From: an uncultured Clostridia bacterium
GTDB lineage: Bacteria > Bacillota > Clostridia > Oscillospirales > Ruminococcaceae
Assembly (NCBI GenBank): GCA_946535685.1
Contig: CAMNDR010000091.1
Location: 1-5,334, forward strand
Direction: 5' to 3'
Length of the DNA stretch: 5,334 nt
The position numbers and the translations under genes are program-made. This document shows, piece by piece, positions 1 through 5,334 of this stretch. Below the pieces are notes generated by a model. It was not told where the DNA came from. It was given only the letters and a program-made list of their open reading frames with translations, and did no database searches. Every line of letters starts with the position of its first letter. The stretch's first letter is position 1.

Positions 1-2030
1 ATGCGGATAGCTGTATTGAAGAAGCTGTAATAGCCGTTGCCGGACTTGAACACCTTGTTGTTGACCGCCGGATAGAAGCTGTCGCCCTGCTCCGTCAGAT
101 AGCTTGTCAGCCGGTTGAAGGCGCTGCTGCCGCCGAGCGTGCCGGAGGGCGCAGCCTTGTTGTCCACCTTGCCGGAAATGCCCTCGCTTGTCCAGTTGTT
201 GTAGACGACGACCATCTTGTCTACGCCGCCCTCATGCAGGCCGGAGACGATCTCCTTTGCCTGGTCAAAGCTGGTCATCGAGGTTCTGACTGTCACAGGA
301 ATGCCCAGGATCGAGCGGTTTTTCATGGTGCCGCCGTAGAGATCGAGGTACAGCTCCGTGGTATCAGGCGCCGCCTTGGCCGTGACGCCGCCGTCCCCGA
401 GCAGATAATCCCGGTAGGTTTCCGCGACATCCATGTAGCCTTCCTCCTGCTCTGTCACAAGCGGATAATACCGCACACGGATCTCCTCGGCCTTGATCGG
501 CCCCTGCTCAAAAACCGTCAGCGTGCCGTAATCGCCGGCCATATAGAACGTATCCGAGCCCCGGAGCATGTAGTTGAACGAGCAGACATTATAGCTGCTC
601 AGCGACTGTCCGCTGACACTGGCATTGAGCGTCACATTGCCGTCGCCCTTCTCCACGATGACCGCCATCGCATTGTCCTCCCTGACAATGCCGTACACCG
701 GCATCAGGAGCTTTTCGGTCACAGCAGGCTTGGTTGTCGGCACCATGGTGATGTCCCGGCCATAGACACGGGAGCTGTAGCTCTTGCTGGTCTCCTTGCC
801 GTTGTTGAAGCGGATGAGCGCACCGCAGCCGTCAGGGATAACAAAATAGCCATCCTCCTCCGGGCCGGCCGCACCGAAGCTGCCGAGCAGTGTGAGCTGC
901 GTCGCAGAGATCCCCTGTTCGAGCTTGGTCTCCTTGATGTCGGCAGTTCTGACGCTCACCGCCAGATGATCGTCCTCGATCCGGTAGGAGACCGGGATCG
1001 TGATGCCTGCCTTGCTGAAGGCATAGGTCACGGTGATGCCGTCATCGAGCTCCTTGACTGTGATGTCGGACTGGTTCCGGGAGCGCAGATTGGATACACC
1101 GCGGCTTCCGGCATCGCCGTAGGTCAGCACCGCCGAGGACTGCAGATCCGTCACGAGCGTGCGTGTCGCACGGGTATCACGGTTCGCCTCCAGCGGGCTC
1201 GACCACCAGATATAGCCGTTTTCCTTATTCATCAGACCGATCAGCGCCGTGTCCTCGTCATAGAGCATCTGCAGCTTGTCATTTTCCGCACCTTCCCGGA
1301 CGCAGTAATACACCTGGTCGAGCTTCTCGCTCAGCAGTGCACGATACTGCTTGTCTGCGGAGAGAAATTCGGTCTTTTTGTCCGTGGTGCTGCCCTTTTT
1401 CAGGCTTGCACGGATCTCCTTGTAGTCGGTGCTGTAGAGTTCGAGCGTCTCCCTGTCCTTTGTCAGGAACAGATACTCGCTGTCGAGCGTGGAGACACGG
1501 AAGCGGATGCGATTGACCTTGTTCTTGTCCGCATTCAGGAACACCAGAAAATGCCCTGCATCACTGAAATAGACGACCTCCTCCTTGCTCTTTTCGATCT
1601 GTTCGAGCTCTGCGGCCATCTTGTGCGTTTCGGTGTCGATCAGCGCCAGCTCCACGGGCTTGAGGTGCTTCTCGATCTCCTTTCTGGCATCCTTTGCCGC
1701 ATCCTCATCGGGGTACATCTTCGCTGTATCTGCCTCGATGCGGTCCTTGTAGTCGTCCGGCCGGAGATAGACCGCATAGCCGTCACACTCTCCCACCAGA
1801 TCGAGATACTGCTCGACCTCCTCCACGGAGCACATGAATTCTTCCGCTTCCTCCTCGACGGAGATCGTCTCCTGCGCCTCCTCTGCGCCATCCTCTGCGG
1901 TCTCCTCTGCAGCCGTTTCCTCTGCAGGCGCCGCTTCCTCCTCGCCGTCCGCCATCACCGGAAATCCCGGCACGAGCAGCGCCGCTGCCGTCAGGCATGC
2001 AAGGAGCATTTTCATCTTCTTCATCTTCAT
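1..2030 (-). CDS. Exported DUF5696-like protein, possible glycoside-hydrolase-like barrel (C-terminus beyond left edge)
   Basis: Reading the minus strand from the ATG at 2030 gives 676 uninterrupted codons to the left edge with no stop, so the gene continues outside. Residues 1-27 form a signal peptide (MKMKKMKM, hydrophobic core, VMA cleavage site). LLAC at 9-12 is not a credible lipobox because the hydrophobic core follows it. Residues 28-64 are a linker with about half Glu/Asp. Residues 67-240 are Lys/Glu-rich and partly helical. From about 265 a beta-rich domain begins (NGYIWWSSP, WW at 275-276). IPDGCGALIRFNNG at 398-411 resembles what I recall of a DUF5696-family motif, usually with Ser at the Cys402 position. 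At 605-658 come a strand (KMVVVYNNW), a Gly-rich loop with LGG, a helix and a second strand (SFYPAVNN), like the start of a TIM barrel. Polysaccharide processing linked to the upstream importer is inferred; catalytic residues would lie beyond the edge. The family name is from memory of its motifs. Confidence 0.83.
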   Translation of the reverse strand, partial: MKMKKMKMLLACLTAAALLVPGFPVMADGEEEAAPAEETAAEETAEDGAEEAQETISVEEEAEEFMCSVEEVEQYLDLVGECDGYAVYLRPDDYKDRIEADTAKMYPDEDAAKDARKEIEKHLKPVELALIDTETHKMAAELEQIEKSKEEVVYFSDAGHFLVFLNADKNKVNRIRFRVSTLDSEYLFLTKDRETLELYSTDYKEIRASLKKGSTTDKKTEFLSADKQYRALLSEKLDQVYYCVREGAENDKLQMLYDEDTALIGLMNKENGYIWWSSPLEANRDTRATRTLVTDLQSSAVLTYGDAGSRGVSNLRSRNQSDITVKELDDGITVTYAFSKAGITIPVSYRIEDDHLAVSVRTADIKETKLEQGISATQLTLLGSFGAAGPEEDGYFVIPDGCGALIRFNNGKETSKSYSSRVYGRDITMVPTTKPAVTEKLLMPVYGIVREDNAMAVIVEKGDGNVTLNASVSGQSLSSYNVCSFNYMLRGSDTFYMAGDYGTLTVFEQGPIKAEEIRVRYYPLVTEQEEGYMDVAETYRDYLLGDGGVTAKAAPDTTELYLDLYGGTMKNRSILGIPVTVRTSMTSFDQAKEIVSGLHEGGVDKMVVVYNNWTSEGISGKVDNKAAPSGTLGGSSAFNRLTSYLTEQGDSFYPAVNNKVFKSGNGYYSFFNTAIR

Positions 2031-2035
2031 TCGAT

Positions 2036-2044
2036 CACCGCCTT
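2036..2044 (-). promoter_or_regulatory. Weak ribosome binding site overlapping the YIP1 stop codon
   Basis: The minus strand reads TAAGGCGGTGATCGA and then ATG at 2030. AAGG lies 10 bases and GGTG 5 bases upstream of the start. This is a weaker SD than at the three earlier junctions. Reinitiation by ribosomes ending the YIP1 gene may help. A second in-frame ATG at 2024 is possible, but it lies further from the SD. Confidence 0.6.
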
Positions 2045-2672
2045 ACACCTTCAGCCGATATGCTGCCTCTGTATAGAGTGAGTAGAAGAATACATAGACC
2101 TGCTGGAACAGAGACAGCAGCAGCACCAGCAGAAACAGCATGATCATCATTGCCACGACTGTCAGTGCGATCGCCACGAATGTTTTAATGACGGAATACT
2201 GATGCACCGACTTGATCGCCGAGAAGATCAGCACACCGCTCCAGAGCAGCCCGATCCAGTACACCGCACTGATGAACACCATCTCATCCCGGATCAGGAA
2301 ATGTGACAGCAGCACCTCAATATAGATGCTGGCGATATACGGGATCAGCGCATAGGCGCTGTAGATGTAGATATTGCGCATCGTTCCCTCGCCGTCGAGC
2401 AGCGTACACACCGACCAGTTTCCCACGACCCATGTCAGGAAGATCACGATCGTCTGCACGATGAACGGGATGACGTTGAACATTTTGTCATTTGTGGTAT
2501 AGAACTGGAAGCCATAGAGCCGCTCATAGAAGATGGCGGCCACAAACCACAGCAGCACGATGCCTGTGGCGATCTTCATGGAACCCGCCTTCTTCCAGCG
2601 CATATCCTCGAAGCCTTCCATCGGATGGGTGACAGCATGCCTGACCCATTGCCGGTTGGTTAGATCCATCAT
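2043..2672 (-). CDS. YIP1-family integral membrane protein
   Basis: A 209-residue polytopic membrane protein with a layout typical of bacterial YIP1-family members: a cytoplasmic N-terminus (about 1-30, with HPMEGFEDM) followed by five hydrophobic segments at about 32-50, 66-86, 102-124, 131-153 and 162-190. The stretch DGEGTMRN then AYALIPYI (about 93-113), between the second and third helices, matches the family signature of a Gly-containing turn followed by a Tyr-Ala-Leu-Ile-Pro helix. In eukaryotes Yip1 proteins bind Rab GTPases in vesicle traffic; in bacteria the function is unknown, so no role should be carried over. It lies 6 bases after the NHL gene and 12 bases before the DUF5696-like gene, which argues for a shared envelope function with them, perhaps assembling or stabilising them in the membrane (inference). 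The two adjacent Met codons leave a one-residue uncertainty in the start. The family call rests on topology and the short motif, not on a search. Confidence 0.85.
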   Translation of the reverse strand: MMDLTNRQWVRHAVTHPMEGFEDMRWKKAGSMKIATGIVLLWFVAAIFYERLYGFQFYTTNDKMFNVIPFIVQTIVIFLTWVVGNWSVCTLLDGEGTMRNIYIYSAYALIPYIASIYIEVLLSHFLIRDEMVFISAVYWIGLLWSGVLIFSAIKSVHQYSVIKTFVAIALTVVAMMIMLFLLVLLLSLFQQVYVFFYSLYTEAAYRLKV

Positions 2673-2678
2673 GGTCTG

Positions 2679-4199
2679 TCACTCCTCCTCTCTTGGTGCC
2701 GCCTTCGTCAGATCATACTCTGCATTCGGCTTGTGATGCTTCTTCACATACCAGCTCAGCACAAGGATACCCGCAATGATCAGCACAATGCCGATCACGA
2801 GCTGTGTCATATGTTCGCTGAGCCATTCCTGCCGGTAGCCCTCAAATGCCCGGTTGTAGCGGTAGGGCGAATCGGCGAGCTTGGCATACTTCATCGAATC
2901 CTTGTAATTGCCCTGCACGAGATAGGCTGCCGAGATGCCGAGGAAGGCACGGCGGTAGTTGCCGTCATACTGCAGCACCCTGAACCACGGATCAAGCGCT
3001 TCCTCATAATAGCCATCATTATACAGCACCGTCGCCTCATGGACGATCGAGCCGAAATCCGTTTCCTCGAACACGGTCACGGTATTTTTCCGGGCATCGA
3101 GCACCAGGATCTCCGTGCCGCAGGATTCCACCGCAGAGACCTCCGTGAAGCCGCCGAGCTGCTCGGACGTGCTGCCGAAGATGAACAGCAGATTGCCCTC
3201 CTCATCGTACTGGAACACCCGCCCGGTCGTGAGGTCAAGGCAGTTGATATTGCCGTCATCCGAGATCTCAATGTCGCAGATCATGGACTGGTAATTCTTG
3301 CTCGTGTTGGCATCCCAGACCGACTGGATATCGCCCCAGGATGTGTCCAGGCTCGCAAACAGGTTGTTTCCCGCCGGATTGAGCTTCTTGACGGTATCCT
3401 TCTTCTGTGAGGTGGACTGGGTGCAGGTGTAGATGAAACCCTCATCGTCGAGATCAAAATTCGTGATGCCGGTCGGCACCGTTCTTGCCTGGCGGGAGCG
3501 CATCTCATCGGTCGAGATCAGCTTCCAGAAATAATTGGTGATGACCTGGGAGGTCGCTTCCACGGTATTGGCGCCGTAGTAGCCCTTGAAATTTCCCTCG
3601 GCATCGAACATTGCTGCACCGGTCGTGATATTGCCGAGCACAATGTAGATATTCCCCGCCTTGTCCGCAATGACCTTCTGCGGGAGAAACGTCAGCTCAG
3701 AGGCAAACAGCTCCGATTCGGGCTTTGTGACCTCAAGCTGCACGTTCCCGTCCGCATCGGTGACGAGTACACGGGAATTGCTGTAGTCGGCGATATAGAT
3801 CAGCCCGGATTCCGGAGAAACATAAATGCCCTCCGGCGCTTTGAGCTTCGTTCTGGAGCCGTCCGGCATGGTGAATTCCTCCATCACCCGGATGACCTTC
3901 GTGACACCTGCATCGGTCACAACAATGCGGTTGTTCTTGGTATCGACGATGTAGAGCTGATCCTCGGTATCCCGGAACAGATCGGAAGGCTCCGAAAAAT
4001 CCCCGATCCCGAGATCATCGCCGCTGACCGAACGGGTCGCCATATAGCCCGCCTGGGACGGGATCGCTTCCTCCCAGCGGTCATAGTTGTACACATCATA
4101 GTGCTCATCCGCTGCAGCCGTGAGCCCGGTGAGCATGCTGCCGGCGAGCACAGCGGCACATGCCGCCGCTGCGATGCGCTGGATCTTCTTGTGCATCAT
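2679..4199 (-). CDS. Membrane-tethered extracellular NHL-repeat beta-propeller protein with TPR-like C-terminal helices
   Basis: A 506-residue protein of unknown function. Residues 1-30 are a signal peptide (KK near the start, Ala-rich core, likely cleavage after the AAA at 28-30, before DEHYD). Six NHL/YVTN-like blades follow at about 70-103, 120-157, 172-209, 244-281, 306-343 and 353-383. They show the pattern of a short strand, D/E-G or similar turn, IYI-D and an R/V-x-V-x-D strand, for example LYIVDTKNNRIVV and IYIADYSNSRVLV. Residues about 388-445 look like one to two TPR-type helical pairs (LYNDGYYEEAL, then AAYLVQGNYKDSMKYAKLA). A single membrane helix (about 467-485) followed by KKHHK gives a type I topology: propeller and TPR outside, short tail inside. 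NHL propellers usually bind proteins or glycans, and some are lactonases; I see no clear catalytic set here. It lies between the permease and YIP1 genes, so a role as an envelope scaffold or glycan-binding partner of the transporter is inferred. The ATGATG start may be read from either Met. Confidence 0.88.
   Translation of the reverse strand: MMHKKIQRIAAAACAAVLAGSMLTGLTAAADEHYDVYNYDRWEEAIPSQAGYMATRSVSGDDLGIGDFSEPSDLFRDTEDQLYIVDTKNNRIVVTDAGVTKVIRVMEEFTMPDGSRTKLKAPEGIYVSPESGLIYIADYSNSRVLVTDADGNVQLEVTKPESELFASELTFLPQKVIADKAGNIYIVLGNITTGAAMFDAEGNFKGYYGANTVEATSQVITNYFWKLISTDEMRSRQARTVPTGITNFDLDDEGFIYTCTQSTSQKKDTVKKLNPAGNNLFASLDTSWGDIQSVWDANTSKNYQSMICDIEISDDGNINCLDLTTGRVFQYDEEGNLLFIFGSTSEQLGGFTEVSAVESCGTEILVLDARKNTVTVFEETDFGSIVHEATVLYNDGYYEEALDPWFRVLQYDGNYRRAFLGISAAYLVQGNYKDSMKYAKLADSPYRYNRAFEGYRQEWLSEHMTQLVIGIVLIIAGILVLSWYVKKHHKPNAEYDLTKAAPREEE
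2682..2690 (-). promoter_or_regulatory. Ribosome binding site inside the 3' end of the NHL gene, for the YIP1 gene
   Basis: The last three sense codons of the NHL gene are GAG GAG GAG before TGA, encoding its Glu-Glu-Glu tail. The same bases provide the SD (GGAGGAG) for the YIP1 gene. The spacing is 9 bases to the ATG at 2672 and 12 to the in-frame ATG at 2669, which favours the first Met. The intergenic gap is 6 bases, so the two genes are probably translationally coupled. Confidence 0.8.
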
Positions 4200-4203
4200 G
4201 CCA

Positions 4204-4210
4204 CCCCCTT
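4204..4210 (-). promoter_or_regulatory. Ribosome binding site overlapping the permease stop; bears on the start of the NHL gene
   Basis: The minus strand reads TAAGGGGGTGGC and then two ATG codons in a row. AAGGGGG shares its AA with the permease TAA stop. The spacing from the G run is 4 bases to the first ATG (4199) and 7 bases to the second (4196), so the second Met is the better-spaced start, although the first is usually annotated. The protein differs by one residue. Confidence 0.7.
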
Positions 4211-5084
4211 AATCCTTGATGCCGGAGTGCGCCATCGTCTCGATGACGTTCTTCTGGGCAAGCATGAAAATGACGATCGGCGGCACCAGCATGAACACCG
4301 CTCCTGCAGATGCCACGCCAAGCCTTGCAAGGCCGGCGCTGCCAGCCTGCGCGATGACGGTCGGGAGGGTTTTCAGCGCTTCATCATAGACAAGCGTACC
4401 GCCCTGGATGTTCCAGGCTGCCTGGAAGGCGAAAATGATCATGGTCATGAGCGCCGGCTTCTGGTTCGGCATCACGATCTTCCAGCAGATGGTGAACATG
4501 TTCGCACCGTCCACCTTTGCCGCTTCGATCATCGCATCGGGCACCGTGGACATGGACTGCCGCATCAGGAACAGGCACATCGGCGATGCCACGGACGGCA
4601 GGATCAGCGCCCAGTAGGTATTGATCATGTGCAGCTTTGCCATGACGATGTACTGCATGATGTAGATGACGTTCGACTGGTAGAGCAGCGAGGTGACGAT
4701 GACCTTGTTCAGGAAATTGCCGCCCGGCACCTTGCATTTGGCGAGCACGAATGCCGCCATCGACGCAAAGACACACTGCGCCACCGTCACGCAGACCGTG
4801 ACAAAGACCGAGTTGAACACATAGCGGGAGAACGGCACCCACATCTCGGAGAGCGTCTCGAACATATCCCGGAAATTGTCCAGCGTCGGATCCATGACAT
4901 AGAGCTTCGGCGGGAAGATGAACAGCTCATGCACCGGCTTGATCGACATGATGAGCGTCAGATAGATCGGGAACAGCATGAACAGGCCGAGGATCAGCAG
5001 AAACGCAAAGATCGCAATATTGCCTGCCAGCCGGCTGCCGACCGCCTTGTTGGAGCCCTTGACAGTTTCAATTGTTCTTGCCAT
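4209..5084 (-). CDS. Carbohydrate ABC transporter permease, MalG/YtcP type
   Basis: Second channel subunit of the CUT1-type sugar importer; acts in the cytoplasmic membrane with the permease encoded just upstream. It has 291 residues, normal for MalG-like proteins. The first membrane helix is at about residues 22-46, followed by an external loop typical of this group (SIKPVHELF, then P66-TLDNF), and further helices at about 88-115, 127-148, 155-178, 208-228 and 257-276. The EAA motif for docking the ATPase is clear: E187-A-A then G193, ending in the MP pair at 205-206 (EAAKVDGA, KIVMPNQKPAL). The C-terminus HSGIKD matches the usual S/T-G-I/L-K-G/D ending of the family. The start at 5084 is supported by the strong SD 7 bases upstream. 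No ATPase or solute-binding gene is seen in the window, so a shared MsmX/MsiK-like ATPase encoded elsewhere is plausible. The substrate is unknown. Confidence 0.95.
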   Translation of the reverse strand: MARTIETVKGSNKAVGSRLAGNIAIFAFLLILGLFMLFPIYLTLIMSIKPVHELFIFPPKLYVMDPTLDNFRDMFETLSEMWVPFSRYVFNSVFVTVCVTVAQCVFASMAAFVLAKCKVPGGNFLNKVIVTSLLYQSNVIYIMQYIVMAKLHMINTYWALILPSVASPMCLFLMRQSMSTVPDAMIEAAKVDGANMFTICWKIVMPNQKPALMTMIIFAFQAAWNIQGGTLVYDEALKTLPTVIAQAGSAGLARLGVASAGAVFMLVPPIVIFMLAQKNVIETMAHSGIKD

Positions 5085-5091
5085 GCAAAGG

Positions 5092-5098
5092 CCTCCTT
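5092..5098 (-). promoter_or_regulatory. Ribosome binding site overlapping the upstream permease stop codon
   Basis: The minus strand reads TAAGGAGG, so the last two bases of the upstream TAA stop are also the first two of a near-perfect AAGGAGG SD. Spacing to the ATG at 5084 is 7 bases, which is close to optimal. It fixes the start of the second permease and suggests translational coupling of the two channel subunits, which are needed in equal amounts. Confidence 0.88.
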
Positions 5099-5334
5099 AA
5101 TCCATGAAATTGCTCAGCAGCTTGCTGATGAGCTTGTTGCACAGGAGCATCACGACGAACAGGATCATACAGATTGCCGAAGCATAGCCCATTTCATAAC
5201 GCACCCAGCCGTAGTCATAGGCATGGGTCATGATGGTGTGCGCCTTGTAATCCGTACTCGGAAAGCCCACGAGCGTCTGCGCAACGGTGCCGGCGGTGAA
5301 GGAGCCGACGATCTGCATGACCGCCGCAAACATG
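5097..5334 (-). CDS. Sugar ABC transporter permease, MalF/LplB type (C-terminal part, cut by window edge)
   Basis: This is one of the two membrane channel subunits of a carbohydrate ABC importer (CUT1 family, binding-protein-dependent transport inner-membrane component). Only the last 78 or so residues are present. The frame is still open at the right edge, and the Met encoded at 5333 is very probably internal, because such permeases are usually about 290-320 residues long. What is visible is the end of one membrane helix (MQIVGSFTAGT), an external loop ending in YEMGYASA, then the last helix (about ICMILFVVMLLCNKLI) and a short cytoplasmic tail ending NFMD. The MGYASA motif just before the final helix is typical of MalF/UgpA/LplB proteins. 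The EAA loop that contacts the ATPase lies upstream, outside the window. The TAA stop is followed after 12 bases by the partner permease, the usual pairing for this family. Sure of the family; the substrate cannot be read. Confidence 0.9.
   Translation of the reverse strand, partial: MFAAVMQIVGSFTAGTVAQTLVGFPSTDYKAHTIMTHAYDYGWVRYEMGYASAICMILFVVMLLCNKLISKLLSNFMD

Larger units (their letters stand above)
1..5334 (-). other. Single co-directional operon segment: sugar importer permeases plus NHL, YIP1 and DUF5696-like envelope genes
   Basis: Five genes on one strand are separated by 12, 9, 6 and 12 bases, with the SD sites overlapping or abutting the preceding stop codons. There is no room for an internal promoter or terminator between genes, and codon preference is alike in all five. 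The operon start (promoter, rest of the first permease, possibly the solute-binding protein or a regulator) is beyond 5334, and its end is beyond position 1. All products that can be judged are in or across the cytoplasmic membrane. Confidence 0.85.

Noticed and set aside
1840..1950. Repeated CCTC/TCCTC motifs that might look like a DNA repeat or regulatory element.
   Set aside because: They are explained by runs of Glu codons in the acidic linker of the minus-strand protein and have no regular period.
1994..2006. Possible lipoprotein signal (LLAC) at residues 9-12 of the DUF5696-like protein.
   Set aside because: The hydrophobic stretch before the Cys is only about four residues and the main hydrophobic core lies after it; the VMA site at 25-27 fits an ordinary signal peptide better.
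234..2081. A 615-codon open frame on the plus strand opposite the DUF5696-like gene.
   Set aside because: It is aligned codon for codon with the real gene, so it stays open because the sense strand avoids TTA, CTA and TCA codons (I saw none in the translated part). Its product is a mix of Leu, Arg, His and Cys with no recognisable domain or good start signal, while the minus strand gives a signal peptide, family-like motifs and operon spacing.
2733..3410. A 225-codon plus-strand open frame opposite the NHL gene.
   Set aside because: Also the codon-aligned shadow of a real gene; the minus-strand product has a signal peptide, repeated propeller blades and a membrane anchor.
2679..4199. Annotation of the NHL protein as a gluconolactonase or SMP-30 enzyme.
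   Set aside because: The blades fit a generic NHL-type propeller, but I could not identify the metal-binding residues of that enzyme family, and the TPR and membrane anchor are not part of it.
4384..4842. A 152-codon minus-strand frame inside the MalG-like permease.
   Set aside because: It overlaps the permease in another frame, has no hydrophobic segments or domain, and is rich in His, Gly and Arg as expected of an off-frame reading.

Overview
The window is wall-to-wall coding DNA. All five genes are read from the minus strand, so transcription runs from the right edge (5334) to the left edge (1). The Shine-Dalgarno (SD) sites are of the GGAGG type, signal peptides and LplB/YtcP-type sugar permeases are present, and third codon positions are mostly G or C. 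This points to a moderately GC-rich anaerobic Bacillota (Firmicutes), most likely of the Ruminococcaceae/Oscillospiraceae or Lachnospiraceae type. The taxon is an inference from gene content and style, not from a marker gene.

Layout in transcription order: (1) the C-terminal end of a MalF/LplB-type sugar ABC permease, cut by the right edge (5334-5097); (2) a complete MalG/YtcP-type partner permease (5084-4209); (3) a secreted, membrane-tethered NHL-repeat beta-propeller with TPR-like helices and one C-terminal membrane helix (4199-2679); (4) a five-helix YIP1-family membrane protein (2672-2043); (5) the first 676 residues of a large exported protein resembling the DUF5696 family, still open at the left edge (2030-1). 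Gaps between genes are only 12, 9, 6 and 12 bases. At each junction the SD of the next gene overlaps or abuts the stop codon of the previous one, so this looks like one tightly coupled operon. I see no promoter, terminator, RNA gene, mobile element, repeat array or CRISPR in the window.

How the genes may work together: the two permeases form the membrane channel of a CUT1-type importer for an oligosaccharide or modified glycan. Neither the ATPase nor the solute-binding protein is in the window. The binding protein is probably beyond one edge, and the ATPase may be a shared MsmX/MsiK-type protein encoded elsewhere. The three downstream products are all envelope proteins: a surface propeller, a membrane protein and an exported protein whose C-terminal half looks like the start of a glycosidase-like barrel. 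The most interesting inference is that they form an envelope module that handles or degrades the glycan imported by the transporter. The substrate cannot be read from this sequence.
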